Shown here: piece after piece, positions 1 to 7,874 of the stretch
Layout of the letters: the number at the start of each line of letters is the position of its first letter
How positions within the stretch are numbered: the first letter of the stretch is position 1
DNA from: Desulfofundulus salinus
Lineage (GTDB): Bacteria > Bacillota > Desulfotomaculia > Desulfotomaculales > Desulfovirgulaceae
Direction of reading: 5' to 3'
Assembly (NCBI RefSeq): GCF_003627965.1
Contig: NZ_RBWE01000001.1
Location: forward strand, 124,001 to 188,000
DNA length: 64,000 nucleotides
Translations under genes and position numbers: made by a program
The notes under the pieces: generated by a model
Database searches by the model: none
The model's input: only the letters and a program-made list of their open reading frames with translations
Told to the model about the DNA's origin: nothing

Positions 1-618
1 GGCCCAGGCCAGCGTTTGTATTATCCGGGGCAGGCCGCTCAAGGGGAAAAAGACGCCGGAAAAGAGAAAAAGGGGCGTCATGATCAGGGAGAAGAAGTAG
101 TTGAAATTTTCCATGTTGGGCACCAGCCCCGTCCAGATCATGGAAAGAACGGCAAATAAAAGCCCCGCCACGGCCAGCACCGGGGGCACCAGCAGCGCCC
201 AGGGCGAGGCCACCAGGCCCAGGGCCAGGATGACCACCAGGATCACCGAGCCGTAGAGGACACTTTTAAAAGTGCCGTACAGTATTTCGGCCACAATTAC
301 ATCGTCTATGCTCACCGGGGTGGCCACCATGGCGTGAAAGGTTTTCTGGTATTCCATGCGCACAAAGGTGCCGTAGGTGCACTCGTAACTGGTGGCGAAC
401 ATGGCCGAGGAGGCCACCAGGCCGGGGGCCAGGTAATGCAGGTAAGGCAGCCCTTCCATGGGTTTTACGTAGGCGCCCAGCCCCAGTCCCAGCGCCGCAA
501 TGTACAGGAGGGGTTCAAAGAAGTTAAATGAAAGGTTTGTTTTCCAGTTGCGGCTGAACACGATCAGGTGGCGGCGCAGCACCTGCCATACCAGGGGGGA
601 AGTGTCAATCGACCTCAA
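1..618 (-). CDS. ABC-2 type transporter permease (partial, runs off the left edge)
   Basis: Membrane subunit of an ABC exporter; it would form the pore for the ATPase encoded just upstream on the same strand. The frame is open across all 206 codons to the window edge. It starts with TTG at 618, overlapping the ATPase stop by four bases (TTGA), a sign of translational coupling. The protein begins LRSIDTSPLVWQVLRRHL and has several hydrophobic segments. One stretch reads NFFEPLLYIAALGLGLGAYV, as in NodJ/DrrB-type ABC-2 permeases. The C-terminal part lies outside the window. The substrate cannot be told. Confidence 0.85.
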   Translation of the reverse strand, partial: MRSIDTSPLVWQVLRRHLIVFSRNWKTNLSFNFFEPLLYIAALGLGLGAYVKPMEGLPYLHYLAPGLVASSAMFATSYECTYGTFVRMEYQKTFHAMVATPVSIDDVIVAEILYGTFKSVLYGSVILVVILALGLVASPWALLVPPVLAVAGLLFAVLSMIWTGLVPNMENFNYFFSLIMTPLFLFSGVFFPLSGLPRIIQTLAWA

Positions 619-1586
619 GAATGCAACCCCCTTCCGGTGAGCTTTAAAAACACGTCCTCCAGGGTGGCGGGGCGCAGCAACAGGTGGGAAAAACGCACGG
701 GCATGGACTGCAAAACCTTTAGCAGCGCCTGGCCGTTATCCCGGGGGAAAAGGAATAGGTTATCCCCCACCGCCAGGTGGTCCCGGAGCAGTTGTTTAGT
801 CCGGCCCACAACCATTTTTATCGTATCATCGCAGTTGACCGCTGGCTGGAACTGTTCGGCGTACTCCATCCGGCCCAGGCCCACCTCCACCACTTCCCGC
901 CCAATGTGTTTGGCCACCAGCCCGCCGGGATCCCCTTCCTCCAGGATTTCCCCTTTGTCCATGATTACCAGGCGGTCGCAGAGCTGGCTGGCCTCCTCCA
1001 GGTAATGGGTGGTCAGCAGCAGGGTCACCCCCCGCTCTTTCAGGCGGCGCAGGCGCTGCCAGACCAGGTGGCGCGCCTGGGGGTCGAGCCCGGTGGTGGG
1101 TTCGTCCAGGATCACCAGGTCGGGGTTATTGATCAGCGCCCGGGCGATGGTGAGGCGGCGTTTCATTCCCCCGGACAGGCGGTCCACCCGGTCTTGAGCC
1201 CGGTCGGCCAGGTCGAAAAACTCCAGCAGTTCCATGGCACGGGCGCGGGCAGTGGACGCCGGGATGCGGAAATAATTGGCGTAGACCAGCAGGTTTTGCA
1301 TCACCTTTAAATCCGGGTCCAGGTTGTTTTCCTGGGGCACCACTCCCAGGCGGCTTTTTATTTCCCGGGACTTTTTTTGTACATCCATGCCCAGGACGGT
1401 GAGCCTCCCGGATGTAACGGGGGACAGGCAGTAGATCATGTTCACGGTAGTGGTTTTCCCCGCCCCGTTGGGGCCGAGAAAGCCGAAGCATTCCCGGGGC
1501 CGCACGCGAAAGTCGATGCCGCGTACGGCCACTTTACCGTTATATTCCTTGGTTAGTTTTTCAGCAACTATAACATCCATATCCAT
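615..1586 (-). CDS. ABC transporter ATP-binding protein
   Basis: ATPase that powers the adjacent ABC-2 permease, with drug or polysaccharide export as typical family roles. Walker A is GPNGAGKTT, the signature motif is LSGGMKRR, Walker B is LVILDEPTTGLDP and the switch histidine is in LLTTHYLEEA. A C-terminal extension of about 90 residues follows the nucleotide-binding domain, as in DrrA/NodI-like proteins. I chose ATG at 1586 because MDMDVIVAEKLTKEY is the usual family N-terminus; a TTG at 1625 with a GGAGGAGG upstream is the alternative. The two genes form an operon. Confidence 0.93.
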   Translation of the reverse strand: MDMDVIVAEKLTKEYNGKVAVRGIDFRVRPRECFGFLGPNGAGKTTTVNMIYCLSPVTSGRLTVLGMDVQKKSREIKSRLGVVPQENNLDPDLKVMQNLLVYANYFRIPASTARARAMELLEFFDLADRAQDRVDRLSGGMKRRLTIARALINNPDLVILDEPTTGLDPQARHLVWQRLRRLKERGVTLLLTTHYLEEASQLCDRLVIMDKGEILEEGDPGGLVAKHIGREVVEVGLGRMEYAEQFQPAVNCDDTIKMVVGRTKQLLRDHLAVGDNLFLFPRDNGQALLKVLQSMPVRFSHLLLRPATLEDVFLKLTGRGLHS

Positions 1587-1720
1587 AAAACTTGAATGTC
1601 TCCCCTGCTGAATCAATCTTAACAATCCGGTCCGTTTCCTCCTCCGTATCTATTGTATTACAAAACAACTTTCCCATCCATTGGTTTTCCGTCTGTAAGG
1701 GTTGTATCTTTTGGGCGCCA

Positions 1721-1748
1721 TTTTGTGGTATACTTTTTGTGGTATACT
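1721..1748 (+). promoter_or_regulatory. Tandem duplicated extended -10 promoter of the Sua5 gene
   Basis: Two identical adjacent copies of TTTTGTGGTATACT (1721-1734 and 1735-1748). Each contains an extended -10 (TGG before TATACT). The second lies 33 bases before the ATG of the Sua5 gene. I see no good -35, which fits an extended -10 promoter. Confidence 0.5.
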
Positions 1749-1781
1749 AACCGGCAAAGTTTCCAAAACGAAGGTGTTACC

Positions 1782-2873
1782 ATGGAGCGATCGAAGAATC
1801 CGGCGGGGCGGACGGCGTACTGGCGGGTGGATCCTGCCAGACCCGATCCCGGGATCATGGCCCGGGCCGGGTTAATTTTGCGTCAGGGTGGGCTCGTGGC
1901 CTTTCCCACCGAAACGGTTTACGGCCTGGGAGCCAATGCCCTGGATGCCCTTGCCGTAGCCCGCATCTTTGAAGCCAAGGGGCGTCCCCAGGACAACCCC
2001 TTGATTGTCCACGTGGCCGACCGGGAAACGGTAGGCCGGCTGGCCTGCCGGGTGCCTGCCAGTGCCGGCAAGCTGATGGACGCTTTCTGGCCGGGTCCCC
2101 TTACGCTGGTGCTGCCTGCGGCGGATACTATTCCCCGGCAGGTGACGGCAGGGCTGGACAGCGTGGGCATACGCATGCCCGCTCACCCCGTGGCCCTGGC
2201 CCTGATTGCGGCCGCCGGGGTGCCGGTGGCGGCGCCTAGCGCCAACCTTTCCGGCCGCCCCAGCCCCACCACCGCCGAGCACGTTCTACAAGACCTGAAC
2301 GGCCGGATTGAAGTCATCCTGGACGGCGGTCCCGCGGGGGTGGGTCTTGAGTCAACGGTACTGGATCTTACCGGGGATGTGCCCGTGATTCTCCGTCCCG
2401 GGGGTATAACTCGCGAGGAACTGGAAAAGGTTATTGGTGAGGTGCGGGTAGACCCGGGCATTGATGGCGTGCCCGACCGTGGTTCTCCTGCCGGCGAATT
2501 TCGCCCCCGTTCGCCGGGGATGAAGTACCGGCATTACGCCCCCCGGGCCCCCCTGGTGCTGGTGGAGGGGGAGCCGGAACGGGTGGCGGCCCGGTTGAAG
2601 GGACTGGCCGAAAGCTACCTATCCCGGGGCTGGCGGGTAGGTATTCTGGCCACTGCGGAAACAGCGGGAGAATACAAAGAGGGCCAGGTCGTGGTGGCAG
2701 GCTGGCGAAAAGATCCTGCCACCATCGCTTCCAGGCTTTTTGGCGCTTTACGCCGGTTTGATGAACTGGGGGTGGACATCATCCTGGCCGAGGGTATAGA
2801 GCCCCGGGGCATGGGGCTGGCCGTGATGAACCGCCTGCGGCGGGCCGCGGACAACCGCATTGAGCGGGTGTGA
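1782..2873 (+). CDS. L-threonylcarbamoyladenylate synthase (Sua5/YwlC)
   Basis: Makes threonylcarbamoyl-AMP from threonine, bicarbonate and ATP, the first step of t6A modification of ANN-decoding tRNAs. The N-terminal YrdC/Sua5 domain shows KGRPQDNPLIVHV near residue 65 and APSANLSGRPSPTTAEHV near residue 152, the conserved nucleotide and threonine binding segments. A C-terminal Sua5 domain follows after FRPRSPGMKYRHYAP. The length of 363 residues is typical of the two-domain Sua5 type. Start ATG 1782 follows GAAGGTG; the frame is open upstream but that part has no family similarity. In Bacillus the homologue ywlC also lies near ywlE, rpiB and glyA. Confidence 0.95.
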   Translation: MERSKNPAGRTAYWRVDPARPDPGIMARAGLILRQGGLVAFPTETVYGLGANALDALAVARIFEAKGRPQDNPLIVHVADRETVGRLACRVPASAGKLMDAFWPGPLTLVLPAADTIPRQVTAGLDSVGIRMPAHPVALALIAAAGVPVAAPSANLSGRPSPTTAEHVLQDLNGRIEVILDGGPAGVGLESTVLDLTGDVPVILRPGGITREELEKVIGEVRVDPGIDGVPDRGSPAGEFRPRSPGMKYRHYAPRAPLVLVEGEPERVAARLKGLAESYLSRGWRVGILATAETAGEYKEGQVVVAGWRKDPATIASRLFGALRRFDELGVDIILAEGIEPRGMGLAVMNRLRRAADNRIERV

Positions 2874-2940
2874 GGCTCACCGGAGCGAGCGAGAGCCAAA
2901 ACAGGCCAGGTTAGAAATGGGGATAACTCAGTGTAGAAGG
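2868..2940 (+). repeat. Dispersed intergenic repeat A, copy 1
   Basis: Begins at the Sua5 stop codon. The core GGAGCGAGCGAGAGCC is followed by AAAACAGGCCAGGTT and then by GGGGATAACTCAGTGTAG. Close copies lie at 18405-18478 and 48639-48706, each just after a stop codon in the same orientation. GGCTC and GAGCC can pair around the core. It is open in one frame and lengthens the apparent N-terminus of the next gene, MntP. Confidence 0.75.
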
Positions 2941-2961
2941 AGTTTTCTGGAGGCAACAGCG

Positions 2962-3495
2962 GTGAGTATTCCAACCTTGCTTTTGCTGGCGGTGGCCCTG
3001 GGCACCGATGCCTTTTCCCTGTGCCTGGGCATTGGAATGACCGGAGTCAGACGCCTGCAAATATTGCTCATTACTTTGACCGTGCTTCTTTTCCACATTG
3101 CCATGCCCCTTTTGGGCTTTCAAGCAGGGGAACTGGTGGGGGGGTTTTTGGGCCGCGCGGCCACCATAGCGGGAGCAGTGCTGCTCCTTTACCTGGGCCT
3201 GCGCATGATCAGGGAAGCCTTTAGCCGGGAAGAGCCGCGCATTGTTTTGCTGAACAACTGGGGGTTGTTTCTTTTGGGGGCCAGCGTAAGCATGGATGCC
3301 TTGAGTGTAGGTTTTACCCTGGGTACCCTGCGGACGCAGCTGCTTTTTACCGTGCTTACCTTCGGGCTGGTGGCCGGTCTCATGACCTTTTCCGGGTTGG
3401 TGCTGGGCCGCTACCTGGGGCATATAGTGGGGGAACGTGCGCGGCTTTTGGGCGGGCTGATCCTGGTGGGTATCGGGGTTAAGCTGTTTTTGTGA
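2962..3495 (+). CDS. mntP: Manganese efflux pump MntP
   Basis: Integral membrane Mn(II) exporter. The 177-residue protein has about six hydrophobic segments in two related halves. Each half has the conserved acidic motif: ALGTDAFSLCLGIG near the N-terminus and GASVSMDALSVGFTLG in the middle, where the aspartates are thought to bind Mn. GTG at 2962 is chosen because GGAGG sits eight bases upstream and VSIPTLLLLAVALGTDAF is the family N-terminus. A longer frame from 2860 runs through repeat A and is not credible. I saw no yybP-ykoY manganese riboswitch upstream. Confidence 0.92.
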   Translation: MSIPTLLLLAVALGTDAFSLCLGIGMTGVRRLQILLITLTVLLFHIAMPLLGFQAGELVGGFLGRAATIAGAVLLLYLGLRMIREAFSREEPRIVLLNNWGLFLLGASVSMDALSVGFTLGTLRTQLLFTVLTFGLVAGLMTFSGLVLGRYLGHIVGERARLLGGLILVGIGVKLFL

Positions 3496-3525
3496 GTGTT
3501 GATAGCATTACCGGGAGGCGTGATC

Positions 3526-4074
3526 ATGACCAGGAAAATACTCTTTGTGTGCACCGGCAACACCTGCAGGAGCAGTATGGCGGAGGCTCTGGCCAGGGAC
3601 ATGGTGGCCAGGAAGGGTTTGCAGGGGGAGATTGAAGTTGTTTCCGCGGGGATAGCCGCCCTGCCCGGTAGCGAGGCATCGCCGCAGGCCGTGGCGGTGA
3701 TGGAGGAAATGGGCCTGGATTTGCGATCCCACCGGGCCACCCTGCTTACCCGCCGGGATGTGGAAGAGGCCGACCTGGTGCTGACCATGACTAAAAGCCA
3801 CAAACAACTGATCCAGGAACAGGCGCCGGATCTGGCAGAAAAAATTTTTACCCTGGCCGAATACGCCGGCAGGGGTGGTGATGTCCCCGATCCCTTCGGC
3901 GGACCGGTGGATGTTTACCGCCAGTGTGCCGGCGAGCTGCGTTATCTGATCTCCCTGGCCCTGGACAGGCTGGCTGCCGAAAAAGCCGGGCCGGCACAAG
4001 CAAGCCCGGACCCCGGGGCGGCCCCGCCTTCCGGCGATCAAAAGACAGAACCCGGGCAGCCGGGGCCTGCATAA
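3526..4074 (+). CDS. Low-molecular-weight protein phosphatase, probable protein-arginine phosphatase (YwlE-like)
   Basis: Removes phosphate from protein arginine (or tyrosine) residues. The catalytic loop VCTGNTCRSSMAEAL lies at residues 8-22. A threonine in CTGNTCRS, as in Bacillus YwlE, favours phosphoarginine as substrate. The general-acid motif is VPDPFGG. The C-terminus carries an Ala/Pro-rich tail of about 30 residues beyond the usual 150. Start ATG 3526 has GGGAGG upstream. YwlE counteracts the McsB arginine kinase; no mcsB is in this window. The Sua5-YwlE-RpiB-GlyA order matches Bacillus, without spoIIR. Confidence 0.85.
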   Translation: MTRKILFVCTGNTCRSSMAEALARDMVARKGLQGEIEVVSAGIAALPGSEASPQAVAVMEEMGLDLRSHRATLLTRRDVEEADLVLTMTKSHKQLIQEQAPDLAEKIFTLAEYAGRGGDVPDPFGGPVDVYRQCAGELRYLISLALDRLAAEKAGPAQASPDPGAAPPSGDQKTEPGQPGPA

Positions 4075-4153
4075 ATTGAAGCAGGAAAATAGCGTTTTTT
4101 GTAGAAAGAAACTGGTTGTATTTCTTTTTTGGAGATAGGGGTGAAGTTGGTCC

Positions 4154-4615
4154 GTGCGGATTGCCCTGGCCGCCGATCACGGTGGCTTTCGCTTAAAGGA
4201 AGAGGTTATTTCTTTTTTACGGGAGAACGGCATTTCCTTTCATGATTTCGGCACCTATTCGGAAGAAGCAGTAGATTACCCCGATTTTGCCCTCCTGGTG
4301 GCCGAGGCCGTACGCAGCGGGGAATACCAGCTGGGCATCCTTTGCTGTGGTACGGGGATTGGGGTGGCCATTGCGGCCAACAAGGTGCCCGGCATCCGGG
4401 CGGCCCTTTGTCACGATACCTTTTCCGCCCGGGCTTCCCGGGAGCACAACGACGCCAATATCCTGACCATGGGCCAGCGGGTAATCGGCCCCGGGCTGGC
4501 CCGGGAGATCGTCCGGGTGTGGCTGGCTTCTGAATTTGCCGGCGGGCGCCACGCCCGGCGGGTGGCCAAGATCGCCGAGATTGAAAAGAAATACGGCGGG
4601 TGTACTGACCGTTAG
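4154..4615 (+). CDS. rpiB: Ribose 5-phosphate isomerase B
   Basis: Interconverts ribose 5-phosphate and ribulose 5-phosphate in the pentose phosphate pathway. Family motifs are [11 protein letters not shown] near the N-terminus, [18 protein letters not shown] with the catalytic cysteine, and [21 protein letters not shown]. The length of 153 residues is standard. It starts with GTG at 4154 behind a GGGGTGAAG-rich leader. It sits just upstream of glyA, 37 bases away, in a syntenic block common in Firmicutes. Confidence 0.95.
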   Translation: MRIALAADHGGFRLKEEVISFLRENGISFHDFGTYSEEAVDYPDFALLVAEAVRSGEYQLGILCCGTGIGVAIAANKVPGIRAALCHDTFSARASREHNDANILTMGQRVIGPGLAREIVRVWLASEFAGGRHARRVAKIAEIEKKYGGCTDR

Positions 4616-4652
4616 CCGCAAAAGCACGTCGTGGGGGAGGAAACTGTATAAC

Positions 4653-5894
4653 ATGGAAATGAACAGATCATTAGCTGCAGTGGATCCTGAAATTGCCCGG
4701 GCAATTGAGCTGGAGCTGGGCCGCCAGCGCGATACCCTGGAACTGATCGCTTCGGAAAATGCCGCCAGCCGGGCGGTAATGGAGGCCCAGGGTTCAGTGC
4801 TGACCAACAAGTACGCTGAGGGTTATCCCGGGCGGCGTTATTACGGCGGCTGCCAGTTCGTGGATATTGCGGAGGAACTGGCAATTAACCGGGCGAAGGA
4901 ACTCTTTGGTGCCGAGCATGTCAATGTGCAGCCCCACTCCGGTGCCCAGGCCAATATGGCGGTTTATTTCGCCCTGCTGGAACCGGGGGATACCATCCTG
5001 GGCATGAACCTGGCCCACGGCGGTCACCTCACCCACGGCAGCCCCTTGAATATGTCCGGGAAATACTTTCGGGTAGCTTTTTACGGGGTGGAAAAGGATA
5101 CAGGCCTGATCAACTACGAGAAGGTTTTTGCCGCCGCCTTTGAACATAAGCCGAAGATCATCGTGGCCGGGGCCAGCGCCTACCCCCGGGCCATTGACTT
5201 TTATAAGTTTAAGGAAATTGCCGGGGAAGTGGGGGCCTACCTGATGGTGGACATGGCCCACATTGCCGGACTGGTGGCCGCCGGGGAGCACATGAACCCG
5301 GTGCCCTACGCCGATGTGGTGACCACCACCACCCATAAAACTCTGCGCGGCCCCCGGGGGGGCATGATTTTGTGCCGGGCTAAATACGCCGCGGCCATTG
5401 ACAAGGCGGTTTTCCCGGGCATCCAGGGGGGGCCCCTGATGCACGTCATTGCCGCCAAGGCCGTGGCCCTCAAAGAGGCGCAGCAGCCGGAATTTAAGGA
5501 GTACCAGCGGCAGATCGTCAAAAACGCCCGTGCCCTGGCCCGGGCTCTGATGGACCGGGGCTTTGAACTGGTCAGCGGCGGCACCGATAACCACCTGATG
5601 CTGGTGGATTTGCGCAACAAGGGAGTTACCGGCCGTGAGGCGGAAACCGTCCTGGATTCCGTCGGCGTGACGGTGAACAAAAATGCCATTCCCTATGACC
5701 CGCAGCCCCCGGCGGTGGCCAGCGGGATACGCATCGGCACGCCGGCGGTGACCACCCGCGGCCTGAAGGAAGCGGATATGGAGACGGTGGCCGAAATCAT
5801 CCACCTGGCTTTGAGTTTCCGGAATGACCCGGACCGCCTGAATCGGGTGCGTGAAATGGTGGCCGGGCTGTGCCGCCGGTACCCGCTGTATTAG
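4653..5894 (+). CDS. glyA: Serine hydroxymethyltransferase
   Basis: PLP enzyme converting serine and tetrahydrofolate to glycine and methylene-THF, the main source of one-carbon units. The PLP lysine lies in [16 protein letters not shown] (about residue 229). Other signatures are [15 protein letters not shown] and [15 protein letters not shown] near the N-terminus. Length 413 residues, as usual. I chose ATG 4653 after GGGGGAGG; the frame continues upstream to 4536 inside the end of rpiB, which is not real coding sequence. Likely cotranscribed with rpiB. Confidence 0.97.
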   Translation: MEMNRSLAAVDPEIARAIELELGRQRDTLELIASENAASRAVMEAQGSVLTNKYAEGYPGRRYYGGCQFVDIAEELAINRAKELFGAEHVNVQPHSGAQANMAVYFALLEPGDTILGMNLAHGGHLTHGSPLNMSGKYFRVAFYGVEKDTGLINYEKVFAAAFEHKPKIIVAGASAYPRAIDFYKFKEIAGEVGAYLMVDMAHIAGLVAAGEHMNPVPYADVVTTTTHKTLRGPRGGMILCRAKYAAAIDKAVFPGIQGGPLMHVIAAKAVALKEAQQPEFKEYQRQIVKNARALARALMDRGFELVSGGTDNHLMLVDLRNKGVTGREAETVLDSVGVTVNKNAIPYDPQPPAVASGIRIGTPAVTTRGLKEADMETVAEIIHLALSFRNDPDRLNRVREMVAGLCRRYPLY

Positions 5895-5991
5895 GCGGGG
5901 CACTAAGAGAACAAAGGACCGGCGCCCCGCCGTTCCTGGAGACCGGAGGTGAGCAGCCCTGGTTAAAAGGCCTTCATTCGATGAGATTTAT

Positions 5992-6402
5992 ATGGAAGTG
6001 GTTGACGTTATTGCCCGGCGCTCCACCTGCCTGCGCAAAAAGGTGGGGGCCGTCATTGTGGTGGACCGGCGGATTATTTCCCACGGCTACAACGGGGTGG
6101 TCAGCGGAGCGGAGCACTGTATTGATACCGGCCAATGCCTGAAGGATCTGGCCGGCCGGGAAGACTACAAGCCCTGCGTCCACGCCGAGCAAAACGCCAT
6201 CTGCCTTTGCGCCAAGCGCGGCCTGGCCGTGGGCGGCGGCACCATGTACGTGAACGCCGACATCTGCCTGACCTGCGCCAAGCTGATTGTCTCCTGCGCC
6301 CTGTCCCGGGTGGTGGTGCGCCGGGATTACCGGGGCACCGATGAGGGCATAGAATTCCTGCGCCGCCACGGCGTACAGGTGGAACTGTGGGAAAAGCCCT
6401 GA
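5992..6402 (+). CDS. dCMP deaminase family protein (ComEB-like)
   Basis: Zinc deaminase converting dCMP to dUMP for dTMP synthesis, or a related late-competence ComEB protein. Zinc-site motifs are CVHAEQNAIC (His and catalytic Glu) and ICLTCAKLI (two Cys). RRSTCLRKKVGAVIV and GYNGVVSGAEHC are typical. ATG 5992 gives 136 residues, slightly short. In-frame codons upstream read LVKRPSFDEIY and match the usual N-terminus. They would need a rare CTG start at 5959, seven bases after a GGAGGTGA site, because a stop lies at 5950-5952. Upp, often found between glyA and comEB, is absent. Confidence 0.9.
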   Translation: MEVVDVIARRSTCLRKKVGAVIVVDRRIISHGYNGVVSGAEHCIDTGQCLKDLAGREDYKPCVHAEQNAICLCAKRGLAVGGGTMYVNADICLTCAKLIVSCALSRVVVRRDYRGTDEGIEFLRRHGVQVELWEKP

Positions 6403-6464
6403 TCTTTTTAGAACTGTTGTTTGGTTAATAGAATGATGTTTTAAAAAAACAGGAGTGAACGTCC

Positions 6465-7178
6465 ATCGCCAAACGAAAGGCAGCCCTTTTCGATATCGGA
6501 GCCACCCTGATCACCGGACCGGAAGTGTCTCCAACAAAACAAATTGCCCGGCTGCTGGGACTGCCCCCGGGGCAGGACCGGCTGGTGGGGGATGTAATTA
6601 TGTGCCGGGAGTTTGCCGGCCCCCGGGAAGTTTGCGCCGCCCTGGCTGAGGTGACCTCCCTGGACCGGCAGCAAGAGGAGGCCCTCACGCGCCTCTGGGT
6701 TGACCAGGAGAAGGCCGCGGTGGAAATACCGGGCGCGGCCAGGGCGGTCATGCGGGCCCGGGAACTGGGCTTTGCCGTGGGCCTGGTCTCGGACATCTGG
6801 GTTCCCTACTACCGGGCCTTTTTAGGTGCCTGTCCGGATATCGCCGCTCTGGTGGACTACGCCGCTTTGAGTTTTCGCGTTGGCAGGAAAAAGCCGGCAG
6901 AAGAGCTCTATCGGGCCGCACTGGAGGCTCTGGGTGCCGACCCCCGGCGTTCCGTCATGATCGGGGATACCTATGAAAAGGATATCCTGCCGGCCATAAA
7001 CATGGGGCTGGCCACCATCTGGGTCCTGTCCCGCCCCGAGCGGGAGTACCCGGCCATGGCCCGGGTGTTATGGGGTGAATGGCCCCGGCCGGACATCATT
7101 GTGCGGAATACAAGTCGGATTGCCCGGGCCCTCGACGAACTTGAGCAAAAGAGGAGAGGTACTTATTCATGGAAATAA
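6465..7178 (+). CDS. HAD superfamily hydrolase, apparently with a non-canonical ATC start
   Basis: Phosphatase-like HAD protein. Motif I is AALFDIGATLI, motif II contains GLVSDIW, the lysine motif is GRKKPAEELY and motif IV is VMIGDTYEKDILPA. The first standard start, ATG 6525, would remove motif I and the nucleophilic Asp. The frame is open only back to a TGA at 6456-6458. An AGGAGTGA site ends there, so ATC 6465 (or ACG 6459) is the likely initiator. The position two residues after the nucleophile is Gly rather than the usual Asp acid/base, so the reaction may differ from classical phosphatases. It overlaps the next gene by 10 bases. Confidence 0.75.
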   Translation: MAKRKAALFDIGATLITGPEVSPTKQIARLLGLPPGQDRLVGDVIMCREFAGPREVCAALAEVTSLDRQQEEALTRLWVDQEKAAVEIPGAARAVMRARELGFAVGLVSDIWVPYYRAFLGACPDIAALVDYAALSFRVGRKKPAEELYRAALEALGADPRRSVMIGDTYEKDILPAINMGLATIWVLSRPEREYPAMARVLWGEWPRPDIIVRNTSRIARALDELEQKRRGTYSWK

Positions 7179-7777
7179 CCAAAGTGGTACGCCATACACC
7201 CGAGGAACTTGTGGACAAACTGCGCCGGGTTACCATGCTCACCGACCCGGACTGTTACATATACCGGGACGTCTTCATCTCCCTGGAAAAAATCCACACG
7301 AATTTTCTGGCCCCGGCTCAATCCTACGTCCTCACCGGTGAACTGCAAAAGGTGCGGGAGCTGAGGTGGGAACTGGCCCGCCACGACTGTGACCTCTTCC
7401 ACCTCGAAGGGTATGTTACCCTTTACCTGGCCGGTTACGATGAGCCGGTGGACCTCCTGCCGCCTGTCATCGAGGAATCGGTGGAGGCCGACGGATCGGT
7501 ATTCAACATCATCTGCGACGGCATGCACCGGGTCTACCTGGCCCGCCTGGAATGGACCGTTCCCCAGGTGATCTTTATCCGGGGGGTGCCGAAGGACAAG
7601 CCCTATTACGCCTATCCCCTGCCCGGGGGCTGGTCCCAGGTGGTTTTGCGGGAGGACCTGCCGCCGGGATTCATTAAAAAATGGCACCGCATTGCCGGGT
7701 ATAAATCCCTGTACCGCAACTTTAATTCCGCCTTTTACAATGTGGGTGGCCCCCGGGGGCACTTCCGCAAAGGATGA
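7169..7777 (+). CDS. Conserved hypothetical protein with a ParB/sulfiredoxin-like segment
   Basis: A 202-residue soluble protein of unknown function. The middle part, LLPPVIEESVEADGSV followed by IICDGMHRVYLARL, resembles the ParB/Srx fold pattern (two strands, then a DGxHR motif leading into a helix). The C-terminus is aromatic-rich (WHRIAGYKSLYRNFNSAFYN). The start overlaps the HAD gene by 10 bases and the two are surely coupled. The pair lies between the ComEB-like and epimerase genes, where Firmicutes usually have other genes. The fold assignment is an inference from a short motif. Confidence 0.6.
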   Translation: MEITKVVRHTPEELVDKLRRVTMLTDPDCYIYRDVFISLEKIHTNFLAPAQSYVLTGELQKVRELRWELARHDCDLFHLEGYVTLYLAGYDEPVDLLPPVIEESVEADGSVFNIICDGMHRVYLARLEWTVPQVIFIRGVPKDKPYYAYPLPGGWSQVVLREDLPPGFIKKWHRIAGYKSLYRNFNSAFYNVGGPRGHFRKG

Positions 7778-7874
7778 TGGGGATGGAATTTACTCCCTTA
7801 TATTTCAAGGATAAGCTGCATATAGTTAATCCGCGGGGATTTGTCGTTTAATTACCAGTCCAAGGAGACAAACT

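Noticed and set aside
2860-2961. N-terminal extension of MntP through repeat A
   Set aside because: The extension is translated repeat sequence found in the same form upstream of unrelated genes; GTG 2962 has a proper ribosome site and matches the family start.
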